A program made the translations under genes and the position numbers. Positions 34,901 through 47,864 of a DNA stretch of 64,000 bases are shown in pieces; positions within the stretch are counted from its first letter, which is position 1; each line of letters starts with the position of its first letter. Source of the DNA: Metaphire vulgaris. Lineage: Eukaryota; Annelida; Clitellata; Crassiclitellata; Megascolecidae. Below the pieces are notes generated by a model, which was given only the letters and a program-made list of their open reading frames with translations, searched no databases and was not told the DNA's origin. The stretch is taken from assembly GCA_018105865.1 (NCBI GenBank), contig JACLAT010000139.1:1-64000 (forward strand). The letters are read 5' to 3'.

Positions 34901-37063
34901 GCAAGAGGAAACAATGTAGCTCGTTTATATTTTACATTGTATTTAAATAGTTTCAAATAAAGGAGACACAGTGTGGTTTTATGCTCCAAATATGCAGCCT
35001 TTGCTCTAAATACATTACTAATGACTACAGTAAATCCAATGATAGTTGGGGAATTAAAGTTTAACAACAACAGCATTTTTAAATGCTATGAAAGAAATAT
35101 AGATGAATGTTGACATCACAACAAACACTTCAATTGTTTAAGTAGGAAAAATGTAATGGTCTTATAACCTTATCATTGCCATTATGCCTGTCTCCGTGTA
35201 ATACCAGATCATGAATTTATTATCAAAGTAATTAGCTATAACTCAAAACGGAAACAAATAAATCACACTAATTCATCCAGAGGAGCAATCAATAAACCTC
35301 TAGGGAACCACTATTATAATGCCTATAGCATCAGCCGATGGCATACCAAATCCGAATTAGAGGCAGGTCAAGTCAGAAAGGTTGGTCAGAATAGGATACC
35401 AATATTACAACTATCTAGCTAATGTGATCATCAACATGGTTCATCTTGATAAAGTTTATAGCTGCCATGAGATCTACGACTGAAATTGACTTACCATCAT
35501 TATTCTGATTCATGTTTCTTTCTATCAGTAAACTTCCTGCAGCAGCTAAGCCGTTTCCATGCTTATCGTTGATACTGTTATCTGAAGGAGAAGCATATTT
35601 GTAAATGCCTGAAGCAGAACTTATATGGGCATCGTTTCCAGCAGTGTCCAGAGGCAGAGAGGAAATTGAAGTAAGGCATTCTGTGAAATTAGTCAGTCTG
35701 TCATTATTCGAGACGGATACCAAGGCATCAGAGTTGCGTGAAATACCATTTGCTTGTGCGGTGACATTGTCAACATCACATTTGTCAAAAGATGTCCAAG
35801 TAGTCAGTCTGTCATTATTTGAGACGGATCCCAAGGCATCAGAGTTGCGTGAAATACCATTTGCTTGTGCGGTGACATTGTCAACATCACATTTGTCAAA
35901 AGATGTCCAAGTATTAGCGAGCTTTTGGCTAGATGTCAAGGATTCTTGCGAGACCGAAGTTACTTCGTCGCCCGAGTTCTGAACCGGAACTGAACTGGCA
36001 CCTGAAAGTAGAACAGGTACTTCGACCGATCTATCAGTGGCAGGAGATGAAGAGCAACTCCCACGTACGGAGTCTTGCTCAAGGTCAGTTGAATGGCATG
36101 AAGATTCCGCGTGAGGTTCTACTTGTGTGCTGTTGGGCTCTGACGACCGAACTGGCCAAGAGATACAGTCTACAGTGGAATCATCTTCGCAGGACGGTGA
36201 CAGATCGATGACAGCAACGTATGGCTTAAATGCTTTAAGGGTGAAATGCTGCTTTGTCTCATCGCTTGGTGAAACCAAGAAGCTTTTTGCAAGGTAATCA
36301 TTCAACCGCAACTCCTGGAATAAAAGAAATAAAATTAAATAGGTAAGAAAAATTCTTTTCTTCAAGAATAAATGACAACATAAGTCAGACGTACACAGTA
36401 GAACCTCAGTTCTAACAGACGAAGTTTAAAGATCTATTAATTTTAGTTTCATTGACATTAGTTACATCAACAGCAAAATCAAGACAAACAAGACACTATC
36501 TGAGTTCATTTAAGCCTGTGATAATGTAATTTAAAGAAAGCAACTAAACCTTAATGCACATGAAAGACGCGTTGAAGTTTATTTGCTGAGTTAGCTTAGC
36601 AAAGTAAAGTTAAACACCACGATACATTTAATGAAATACCAAAGAATATATAGCAAAAAACAGGTAATATCTCAATTTTTCTAAATGTCATTTAGAAAGA
36701 TCTGCTGTGGCTGCAAAAATGCATTGTTACGATGGAACTAACACACTGATAAAGTGCATTCTATGGACAAAGTCTCAAAGACTGGGACTCAAATTGACTC
36801 AGTGTGAATTTAATATAGCTACTTTCAACTACTTCAGTCTCATTATGAACTGTGTTATCCTATGCTTCAAAGCAATGCAAACAAATGCAGACAAATTAAT
36901 AAGCTGTTGAAGACTCTTCCAACCTCCAAACAAAGGTCTTTGTAGAACTCCATCGCTGTGATGCATTGCATCTGGGCATGGATCAGGTTTGTTTCTCCTT
37001 CATTTAATGCTCTTAGGAAGCTGCTTGCGGTCGGAACATACTTCACTGCTGACATTTGAAGAC
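31947..37063 (-). CDS. Unidentified protein with RanBP1-type PH-like domain
   Basis: Five minus-strand exons, high to low: 37063-36924, 36314-35495, 34764-34556, 34241-34074, 33686-31947. Phases agree through the first four junctions. The first Met is 37055-37053; an untranslated exon probably lies upstream. About 1,020 residues. The N-terminus is helical (FLRALNEGETNLIHAQMQ). Exon 2 is Ser-rich with a 37-residue tandem duplication. The start of the last exon encodes DILMFSE, GKLFRFEVLPGSRFVESWRR, RGSGVVSLFQDKAAEMVKIV, LQLKFMGLEVSN and YFMIQFESSRITKAFNKLL. The W-x3-G-x-G pattern and strand order match a Ran-binding (RanBP1/NUP50-like) PH fold. The C-terminal 350 residues are acidic and unstructured. 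The RanBD part needs one frame correction near 33448, and others are likely between 33500 and 33686. I cannot name the family; a Ran-binding or nuclear role is inference from one domain. Confidence 0.6.
33869..33945. mobile_element. Tiny palindromic TTAA-flanked MITE, copy 1
   Basis: TTAA-CCTCTTTACCGACC ... GGCCGGTAAAAGGG-TTAA. TTAA flanks with CC...GG ends fit a piggyBac-type footprint. Interior block TAATGTAAAATGGGCG is shared with 55976-56055. It lies in an intron of the minus-strand gene. Confidence 0.65.
35692..35913 (-). repeat. 111-bp in-frame coding tandem duplication
   Basis: The units 35692-35802 and 35803-35913 differ at only a few bases and encode two copies of TWTSFDKCDVDNVTAQANG followed by ISRNSDAL and SNNDRLT. 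Because 111 is a multiple of three, the reading frame is kept. Confidence 0.9.
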
Positions 37064-37209
37064 CTGCTAAAGAAACCAACTGTCCCCGATCATCCAAGCA
37101 CAAGAAACAATAACAAATATTATTACTACAAATAATTATTAATAAAAGTCATTCATATTCTCACACAATTGTGAATGCACCATCAATTGATGCCTCATTG
37201 TATTTGCTA

Positions 37210-37331
37210 CTTTCCCGTTATCCAGACCCCAGTGAAGTGTAATGGCTTTTCGGTCGGGAACCTGACCCTAACTCTAACGCCTCTCTAGCCAACTACACCA
37301 TCCCTCAACTGGGGTCCGGATAACTGGAAAG
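37210..37331. mobile_element. 122-bp MITE with 24-bp inverted ends
   Basis: CTTTCCCGTTATCCAGACCC is inverted at the right end (GGGTCCGGATAACTGGAAAG) with three mismatches. No coding potential. Family not assigned. Confidence 0.75.
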
Positions 37332-37689
37332 AACCAGTATTATAAATGGTGCTATATGATTGCTTCAGTGTCGACATTCAAATTTCGCTTAAATTGAATA
37401 AATAGCACACGCGTCTTTCTTACATGCAGGCTATCCCTTATTCACTTATTCAATATCTCCTACAAGTGTCCCGTGTAAAGTGCTCTTGACTTTGGCCTTT
37501 CGCCATGCTTATTGCACTATAAAAATTGTCATAATAATAATAATAATAATAATAATAATCCCTGCACTAAATATATAATAATATAACATAATATAACAAG
37601 GTTTAAAGTGGTTCAGTAGGGACTGCCCTGTGTGAGAACCACTGTCGTTCCCATCCAATCTAATATCGTAAAACTATCGAGGTTTATTT

Positions 37690-38190
37690 TGAATTCGCCA
37701 CAGTTGTGGCCGTTACTATTCTCTCATCCAGTTCATTCCATCTGTCCACCACTCTTGCACTAAAAAAGTGTTGCTTGTTTCTCCCAACCCATTTCTTGAA
37801 CAGTTTCATGCTATGTCCTCTGGTTCGATCAAACTGCTTCATTGTAAAAATACTTTCTCTTGGCAATTCCACTTTTTTGTTAGTATTTTGTATGTCTCAA
37901 TCAAATCCCCCTCTCTCTCTTCTTTTTTCCAGGGTTGTCAGTCCACAGTGTTTTAACCTTTCCTCATAGGTTAGTCTATGATATCCTTTGATCACCTTTG
38001 TTGCTCTGTGTTGTACTCTTTCCAAGGACTCAATGTCTTTCTTCAGGAATGGACACCATGCTTGAACACAATACTCCAACTGTGGTCGTACCAATGTTTT
38101 GTAAAGTCTTATTATTACATCCTTTTCTCTGCTCACTATCGTTCGTTTGATCATACGTATAATAAATACTATTATATTAGATAAATAGCA
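37690..38190 (-). mobile_element. CR1-like LINE 3' fragment
   Basis: The minus strand encodes IIRLYKTLVRPQLEYCVQAW, FLKKDIESLERVQHRATKVI, YEERLKHCGLTTLEKRRERG, then after a frame change FTMKQFDRTRGHSMKLFKKW and FFSARVVDRWNELDE. This is the standard C-terminal order of CR1-like non-LTR reverse transcriptases. Truncated and frame-shifted. Confidence 0.9.
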
Positions 38191-38618
38191 CACAAATCCG
38201 TTTGAACCATTCGCGGCTCCAGGATTAGCGTGAAATTAAATGACCTAAATAGAAAATTAGCATTTCAAAGCACACTCAGGAAGAAATGATTTTTCACAAT
38301 GAACGATTCTCTCGGAAATCGAAACCAGTAATTTCGAAAGTTTACATAAACAACAACGAAATTTCTCGTTTACTCTGTACAGCAGAGGACACAGCCGTCC
38401 CGACAGATTGCAGATTCATTCGACGACTTGTCCTCCTGCGGACTCTGTTAGACATAAGATTTATTCAAAATTTCAAGAAAGAGTTCATAACTGATAAACC
38501 GTGATAAACATCTGCCTAAACCAAAGAACTAAAGCTTAAGCCGCAAAGCGGCCTAAACCACAAACTGAATAACGATTGTCCTGCGAATTATATAGTGCTA
38601 TACTATATTTAAAATACA

Positions 38619-38677
<59 letters not shown>

Positions 38678-39083
38678 TATTATTATTATTTCATCACTTC
38701 ATCAAGTGTGGAGGGTATGATTTTTATGCAATCATTTTGGTGTCTTTGAAACTGTCGCTAAAATTCATTTAGATTCTTGAAATATTTTTTAAGATCACGG
38801 CGAAGACTCAGTCTGTGGCTCAAATGGCTGATTCGCGTGTTCGCGATTTTCCGGTCCGTTCTGAGCTTCTGATCAAAGTGAGCCAAATAAAATGCATCGC
38901 TACCATCATAATTACTTTTACTTACTTACTTCTAATAAGACTTTAGAACAAGACGATGAATTTCCATGGATCCGATTATCGGCAATTTTATCGCCGAAAG
39001 TGATATAAAAAATAAATTTACAATTTTCACATAAAATAGCAGAAACATTAGAATTAACAACTACAGAAATAAATATTCTTCGT

Positions 39084-39272
39084 TTGAAAACCGTCTTGTC
39101 GCGCGCCTTTTACCAGCACATAGTTTTAACATCTGATCGTGGCATCGGCGTGGTTTTACCATGCTCTGCTAGAACAGTTCTGTGTAGAAGCACTTGTTTT
39201 CTGAACAAGCGGACAGTTCTGTCCCGGTGTGAACTCCTCCGTTACCTGTTGAAATACAACCTTTCTGGGAAG
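39084..39272 (+). other. Possible N-terminal extension of nardilysin
   Basis: The frame of exon 1 stays open upstream to an ATG at 39084, which would add 63 residues rich in Arg, Cys and Leu (MKTVLSRAFYQHIVL ...). The ATG at 39273 (MSIIEPVQSPNDTRKYR) gives the conserved part. Which start is used cannot be told from sequence. Confidence 0.35.
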
Positions 39273-42200
39273 ATGTCGATCATTGAACCCGTCCAATCAC
39301 CCAACGACACGAGGAAATACCGGTAATTTTTTGATTTTAGTCAATATTTTAAATTAATGATATTGATTTTGAAAGCGTTTACAGCTTCTGTCGATCGTTT
39401 AAAGCACGGAATTTATACGGCTGCGCAAAAAACGACACAAGCTATAGACATAGAGTAGCCCACTGACTGCTCAGAACAGCCAGAGACTGGGACGATCCTC
39501 TTGGAGCCAATTCTTGTGCAGTTGACCTGTTACTTAATTCCAGTGGTACCTGTGCTCTCGTGAGTACTAAAGAGAAGGGGGATTATGTTTGGTCACAGAA
39601 CCTATCCTAACTTTATAGACTTTGTTGTGTTGAATTTTGAAATGCTGATTTACTGGTACAATGCAGTTGTTTGGGCGTGTTGAAGCATGTTCAGACCTTC
39701 AAAAGTCAGTTGAGTCAGTGGAAAATTTCAAAAAAACTTGTGCTCTTGTCCTATAAGCACAACAATATAGACGTCTTTCCAAGCGAAGCAGTCTGCATTT
39801 AAAAAAATTATCATTTATAGTTTGAACCTGTATGCTTAGCCGTTTTTGAACCTATTTTAGGTTTATAAAACTAGAAAATGGCCTATCTGCAGTTTTGATA
39901 TCGGATCCACTGATAAATGCTGGTGCAGCGGAAGCTACTGGAGAGAGTCGGCCCAATGGTGCTGCCGGCAATGTATTTGACAATGATTCTGGTGATGAGT
40001 TGGACTGGGAGAGTGATAGTGATGAAGACTACAGTGATTCAGATTATGAGAATGACACCGGAGGCAGTGATACAGACGGTGGTGGTGGGAGAAGAAGAAG
40101 CAGCAGTAGAAGAGATTCTGATTTGAGCAAATCGGTACGTGTTGTTTTTGCATCTTTTAGACATGACGTCATTGCTATTTATTTCAGTTCATAATTTTAA
40201 TCTACCAATTGATTATGCGTTGAGTGATTAATGTAGCATTGCATCCCAATATAGCAACTCAGACTATTTATTGGGTTGTCTTCTTGTGCTTTGTTAAACT
40301 GGGTTTGCTAGTATCGAAAAGTTGGGACCTGCTGGCTTATGGAAGATAATTGATGCTTCATACTTATAATTCAAACTCATGTGATATTTTAAAAATTATT
40401 GTTGGTGTGCATTATTTTGAACATAGTTCAAAATGATCCAAAAAGTTTGCTAATTATTTGCAAGATATATAAATGTGAAGGTTCAATTGTTGATGGTGAA
40501 TTTTGTATTTGCTGATAAGACTCTAGGGTTGCTTATTTGAGCATATATGAGTCATTCCGTGTCAATTCAACCAATGGTCCCAGCTCGACCATCTCAAAAA
40601 ATTATGAAATTTACCACAAATGTTCCCCAAGCATCCATCTGAAAGTTTGTAAAATTTTAGCCTGCTCTCTTGAGTAGTTTTTGAGATATTCAACTTTTAT
40701 AGTACGTGGGGTGGGCCGTTTTTTGGCGTTTCGCGGCAGCCGCTTAAATTTCTCACAACTTCAGACCTCTATAACTTCAGAAATATAATAGCTAGGAGGC
40801 TGAAACTTTCTGGACTTATTCACTACTAGTAGTATTTCATAAAACAAGAGTAAGACTTTGTCTTTTGGAAAAAGTGTCCTCACTGCAGAGTCACAAAAAT
40901 GGAAGAAAAAAATTGCTCCATTCCTGATATTCAATGTTTAGCTCTCAATATGGGACCTTTCTCTTTATTTCAGAGTTGTAACTTTTATTCTGTAAACTGT
41001 CCAGTAGCTATATTTTCTCTAATTGCAAACAGATTTCCCATACTGTTAATCCCTGAGTTTCTACAGGATCTAAAAATGTGTCAAAAGGCCTACGGCGACT
41101 TGGATTTGAGTGTAAAAATGGTCATGTGGGACAGGTGGTGACTTAAAATTAAAGATGTCACTAAATAGAACACATTCAAAGCTATAATATATGCAAAATC
41201 TGTGATGGTACTTTTTCTTTAAGATTTTAAATAAATTTTTAAAGTTACGACTTTTTTTGAAATTTCGTAATTAATTAAAATCCAATTTTTCAAAGAATAA
41301 TTAGTGTGAAGAAAAACAGGCATGGATACACAACCAGAAAGAACAGGGAATATTGCCAACTGTCACTTCTGCTCAAGGTAAACCAATGAGCAATGAGAGT
41401 GACACTTGTGAAAGAATTCTATTATGAAGATGATGTGAGTAGAGTTATGCCTGGTGCCAAAAACTTTGTTTCTGTCAGAGAAGGTGACAAAAGAGTTCAC
41501 ATGCAGTGTAGACTGTTGCTAATCAACTTGAATGAATTGCACAATGAGTTTTAAAAAGATATCCTGGAGTAAAAGTTGGACTAAGCAAATTTTGTGATTT
41601 AAAAGAATGTGTGACAGTAGGGGCCAAAGGTACTCACAGTGCTTGTGTTTGCACATCAGAATGTTAAGATGATGCTGGCTGACCTACCCAATATATTGCC
41701 TTTTCTAAGATCACTTACCATGACCTGATAGTACAGCTAGTTTGCTTAGTGGAAAGCAAGAATTGCATGCTACACAGTTGTGAAAATTGTTCAGGACCTG
41801 CCAATCTGTGTCGCTATCTGCATGAAAAAATGCAATTCTGATGAAGACAGCACAGAAATGGTACTATACAAACAATGGGAAACTACTGTTAAAACAACTC
41901 TGCACACTCACACCAAACCGTTACCTGAATTCATCAAATTGTTGGTGCAGAAGACTGAGAATCTTGCTAGTCATCATTTTATTGCAAGAAAGCAAGCATG
42001 ATATCTAAGGTCATTGAAGTCAATGTTAACACAACATGAAATAATCCTTCTTGATTTGTGTGTATCACATTCACAATGACATACTGAAATGCACAAGCCT
42101 GTGCATTATCAGTAATGGATTGCATCATGATACAGTGACTGTGCAGTGTGCATGCATTTCAGCAGAAGGTAATCAGTTACATAAAAGATATGGTGCCAGC

Positions 42201-44055
42201 AGTGACAAAAATCTATTATTTTAGTGATGGTGCTGCAAGTCAATATAAAAATTACAAGAACTTCAGCAACCTAATGATGCACTGTGAAGACTTTGGCATA
42301 GCTGCAGAATGGCACTTTTTTACCACATCCCATGGGAAAAGTTCTTCCGATACCATAGGGGACAGTGAAACGTGAAGTTGCATGGGCAAGTCTACAGGCC
42401 ATCACTGCAGGTTTTATTCTTTTTACCTTGTGATTTGTACCAGTGGTGCCTGCAGAACTTTACAGGCATCAAGTTTATATTGGTGAGCTTGGAAAATTTG
42501 AAGTACTTGGCCATGAACCCCATGACAGATTTATTAGGGCTCCAAAGATTCCTGCAACAAGGGAAAATCATGCCTTCATTCCTTGTGCCAGAGGACTACA
42601 AATAAACAGAATTTCTGGAGTGTGGCAACTCATTATGTTTCCAGCAGCAGCCATGACCCAACTATGTTGCAATACAATCGTTGCTGAATCCTGGTAGCTA
42701 TGTTGGCAGCCTTTATGATGGACTTTGGTGGATTGGATCAAATCATTCTGTGTCAGAAGAACATGATCACTATGAGGTTGTGTTCATGCATCCACATGGC
42801 CCTTCACGATCCTACCGATGACCTGCGTCAGAGGATATCTGCTGAGTGCCGCATACCCATGTATTATGTGAAATATCGGCACCATTAACAACCATTGGAC
42901 GATCATACCAGATAGCAGCAGAGGATTTAGCTGCTGTGGAAGCAGGATTTATCAGGTTGCAAATAAAATATGATCAGTGCTATAATGTGGCTTCCATTCT
43001 CCAACTGTGTTAATTTCAGGACTGAATTGTTTTCTAAAACAAACTCGTCATCACAACATGATACGTGCAAACTGCAGATCTGCATATACACATAATTTGT
43101 TAGCCCTAGGTTAACAATGTATAAATTAAATATCAAATGGTTAGAGTAATTTGACAATTTTTGCTTCACTGTTGGTTGTGTATCCATGCCTGTTTTTCTT
43201 CGCACTAATTATTCTTGAAAAATTGGATTTTAATTAATTACGAAATTTCAAAAAAGTCGTAACTTTAAAAATTTATTTAAAATCTTAAAAGAAAAAGTAC
43301 CATCACAGATTTTGCATATATTATAGCTTTGAATGTGTTCTATTTAGTGACATCTTTAATTTTAAGCTACCACCTGTCCCACATGACCATTTTTACACTC
43401 AAATCCAAGTCGCCATGAGAGGCCTTTTGACACATTTTTAGATCCTGTAGAAACTCAGGGATTAACAGTATGGGAAATCTGTTTGCAATTAGAGAAAATA
43501 TAGCTACTGGACAGTTTACAGAATAAAAGTTACAACTCTGAAATAAAGAGAAAGGTTCCATATTGAGAGCTAAACATTGAATATCAGGAATGGAGCAATT
43601 TTTTCTTCCATTTTGTGACTCTGCAGTGAGGACACTTTTTCCAAAAGACAAAGTCTTACTCTTCTTGTTTTATGAAATACAACTAGTAGTGAATAAGTCC
43701 AGAAAGTTTCAGCCTCCAAGCTATTATATTTCTGAAGTTATAGAGGTCTGAAGTTGTGAGAAATTTAAGCGGCTGCCGCGAAACGCCAAAAAACGGCCCA
43801 CCCCACGTACTATAAAAGTTGAATATCTCAAAACTACCCAAGAGAGCAGGCTAAAATTTTACAATCTTTCAGATGGATGTTTGGGGAACATTTGTAGTAA
43901 ATTTCATAATTTTTTGAGATGGTCGAGCTGGAACTTCCCAAAAATTGGTTGAATTGACATGGAATGACTCATATAACTAACTTCTGGTGGACTTCTAGTT
44001 GCCAGCATGTGTAGTGGTAGTAGTAGCAGCAGTGGTGGTGGTGGTAATGATAATG

Positions 44056-44133
<78 letters not shown>

Positions 44134-44856
44134 GTGGTAGTAGTGGTGATAGTAGTGGTAGAGCTGTAATAGTAGTCATTGTTGTAGTTAGCTTGTTTTC
44201 TAGATGATATAATATGTCCTATGCTGGTCATGTCAGACCTATCACTGATAATAGTGGAAGATAGAATAGAAGGAACAAGGGGAAGGGGCGACCAAGAACA
44301 AGCTGAATGGACGACATCTTTGACTGGACAAACACAAAGAACTATCGAGCCCTAAAAAGAGCAGCAGAAGATAGAGGTAATTGGAGGAAAATGACTGTCA
44401 ACCCTCTGACAGAGGATGACACATAAAGAAGAAGATTGCTATTAACTCTAAACTGCTGCATTATGAGTACTATGGTGACTGATGCTATGCTACTGAAATA
44501 CCAGCAAATAAGGAGTTGGCCATTTTATCCTAGTAATGAGACTTTGTTAAAGATGTCATTAGTTTGGACTGTGCTTGAATTTTGAATGCAGGACCTATCA
44601 GAGTCTTGTTTATCAGTGAACATGTTTCTCTTTGCTACAGTCAGCTGCAGCTCTTTGTGTTGGTGTTGGAAGCTTCTCAGATCCTGCCAACATTCCTGGT
44701 CTGGCTCATTTTGTGGAGCACAGTGAGTGTGGAGCAATTTATACCGACATGTGTAGAGCTGAGTGTTATTAGAATATCAGCTCTCCTCAGATGAACCATC
44801 AGCCTGGGTTCTATCCACAGAGACTGTTAATATGATCTGAATAGCATTTTAGGCTG

Positions 44857-44910
<54 letters not shown>

Positions 44911-47790
44911 GAATGTTAAGATTTATGTGGTAAATTGTCCTAGGACAGGAGTTCTTAACCGGAGGTACTCGTACCCCTTGGGGGTACTTGAAGGACGTTG
45001 TGAGGGTACTGAATAATCCGGAACAGAGCCGGCGCGTGACTTTCGAGGGCCCCCTGCAATTTTAGCAAGCGCAACGTTTTTGAAATGGCCTGACGAGCAA
45101 AAAAGGTCATCCGTATGAAAACTCTTAAATATCCGAGGCCGATGGGGTTCCTGCGGCCAGCGGGGCCCCCTACGGCAGCAGGCTTTGCAGGCCCCACGCA
45201 CCGTCTCTGCCCTCTACAGAAATAGGCAGAAATTGATTGCTATTAATAGTATTAAAATATATTTCTTATGACAATGGCATTTTTTCTATGTAGTTTTGCC
45301 TGTGAACCTTTAGTTGTTTAGGCCTATAACTTTTGATTTCTTGAAAGGAGTGACCAAATCTTTGAGTTATATGGTCCAGAGGGCTAGTACCCTCTACTGA
45401 AATAGGCAGAAATTGATTGCCCTTAAAATATATTTCCTATGAAAATGGAATTTTTTCTATGTAGTTTATCCTATGGAGCTCTAATTATTTAGGCCTATAA
45501 CTTTTGATACTATGGAAGGAGCGACTAAATCTTTGTGTTATATGGTCCAGAAGGCTAGCGCCCTCTACTGAAATTGGCAGAAATTGATTGCTATTAAAAT
45601 ATATTTCTTAATTTCTTATGACAATGGCTTTTTCTATGTCGTTTTGCCTATGGACCTCTAGTTGCTTAGGCCTATAACTTTTGATATCTTGGAAGGTGCG
45701 ACTAAATATTTGAGTTATATGGTCCAGAGGGTTAGCACCCTCTACTGGAATTGGCAGAAATTGATTGCTATTAAAATATATTTCCTATGACAATGACATT
45801 TTTCTATGTAGTTTTTCCTATGGACCTCTAATTGTTTAGGCCTATAACTTTTGATTTCTTTGAAGGAGCGACTAAATCTTTGAGTTATATGGTACAGAGA
45901 GCTAGCACCCTCTACCAGAGCCGGCGCGTGGCTTCCGGGGGGCTCCCTGCTGCAATTTTTGCGAGCGCAACGTTTTTGAAATGGCCTGACAAGCAAAAAG
46001 GTCATCCGTATGAAAACTCTTAAATATCTGAGGTCGGCGGGGCCCCTGCGGCCGCGGGGTTTGCAGGCCCCACGTGCTGGCTCTGATCCGGAAATAGTCT
46101 GTTTAAAGACTTTTACTACAAGTTGCCCTGTATACTGTATAGTATACAAATGCTGTAGAAATTTGTGTACTAAATTATAAATTTTAAAGAAAAAACCCAC
46201 TTTCTGGCAATTTGTAACAAACGTTTGTTGCAATTTATAATTATTTTCAGTTTATTATTATTTTCAATATATTGAAAACTTTTGTCCCTGGATAAAGTAC
46301 TCTAGTAGTGGGTGCCGTTCTCTTATACTTGTTTCAGGGTGCGTAATCATAAAAAGTTTAAGAACCACTGTCCTAGGAGGACTGCTTGAACACATTACAT
46401 AGTTCATGAATAATATAGGTCAGGATTTAACAGAATAGCTGATCTCGAACAGCCAATGCATTGTTGTCAAATCATAATCATTGTCCTCCTAATCATGCTT
46501 GATTGACTAGTGGCATCTGCCATTGTATTCTATCCCTCATTGGAAGACTAGCATGGTTGCAAAGGCCATTGGCCTCTCCATAAGGCAGCACCCTTTCTTG
46601 ACCCAGTTTTCATCGATTCATAGAAAATGCCCCAGTTCTTCCAGAGCTGAGGTTTTTATAAACACTTGCATTAGCGGCACAGGCTCGCAGCATCACGGTG
46701 TCATCATGGAACTTGTGGGTATTTGTGGTAGTGGATGGCTCACCTCCAAGCTCTGGTGTCTCTGCAGCTGCTTATTCATACGATAGATTATATTACCTTT
46801 CCAGGTAAGGTAAGTTACCCGCTCAGGTCAAGAAGCTATTTGTATTTCTGCTCTTTGATTATTAGTGGTGTTCATGGGAAGTGAAAAATACCCGAATGAG
46901 AATGGCTTTGACGCATATCTCGGGAAGCATGGCGGTTCAAGTGATGCCTACACTGACTGTGAACAGGTTACGAGCAGAGAAATGATTGTATTTGCAATAT
47001 TCTATACGTTCTACCATTATGTATGATAGAAGTGGCAACAAGTGCTGCTTCATTTGTTGTCTTGTATAATTGCCACCATAGATTGCAACCCCACTGATCT
47101 GGTTGACCCTTCCAGCCTGACCTGGCAACTTGTTTTTAATCTTCATTGATGTTTCATACAATAATTGTTTTAATGTATTGCCTTATCGAAAATTAATGAA
47201 GTTCTCTCCCTCTCTCTCTCTCTGCCTCTCTTATTCAGTGTGGAATTGGTGCACCACCAGCAGCAAATTCCCCACTAAACATCATGATTGTGGTGCCATG
47301 GTAGTAGTTTGACTGGCTGATATTATATATAATTAATTTAAGAAGTGCATTATTTCTAAATTTTGCATTGAATTTATGTAATGTTTCTGATGACGACATT
47401 GAAATGGTTTTAATTTTTTAGACAATATTTAACTTTGACGTCGAGCAAGGATATTTCGAAGGGGCTTTGGACCGCTTTGCACAGTTTTTCATCCACCCGC
47501 TTATGAAAAAAGATGCTGTTGATAGAGAGACTGAGGCTGTCGATAGTGGTAAATGTAAAGGAGCTTTTAGCATCTAAGAAACACATTAACAAAAACCATT
47601 TTCAAATTTGTCAGTACTTCTTGTGACTGCAATACTTGTGTATATGATTTCAGTGAACACAAAGTCATCGAAGTTACATTGAGCTGCTTACATTATCATT
47701 AATGCATTGGTGTGAAGCATACTGTTGCTTGCCACACTGACTGCATGTTTCAATCTGTAAATACATACCTGTAAATATGTAAAGGTCTGA

Positions 47791-47864
<74 letters not shown>

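Larger units (their letters stand above)
37064..39272. other. Intergenic between divergent genes
   Basis: The gap between the minus-strand gene and NRDC contains a 122-bp MITE (37210), a CR1-like LINE fragment (37690), and (AAT)n tracts at 37530-37558 and 38621-38690, the latter switching to ATT. The last few hundred bases before 39273 should include the NRDC promoter; no TATA box or CpG island is obvious. Confidence 0.45.
44946..46370. mobile_element. hAT-like element with TSD TCCTAGGA, host of a nested insertion
   Basis: Starts CAGGAGTTCTTAACCGGAGG and ends AAAGTTTAAGAACCACTG; both octamers TCCTAGGA (44938-44945 and 46371-46378) are intact. Excluding the nested 45024-46085 insertion, only about 360 bp of the original element remain. 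It lies in nardilysin intron 3. Confidence 0.9.

Noticed and set aside
31947..37063. Identification as SYCP2 or REC114 (PH-like meiotic proteins)
   Set aside because: Considered because SYCP2 neighbours PPP1R3D in human, but the WxxxGxG strand pattern is that of RanBP1-type domains and the rest does not match either protein.
40899..43651. Two matching 80-94 residue ORFs as host genes
   Set aside because: They are the same terminal inverted repeat read from both ends of the transposon.
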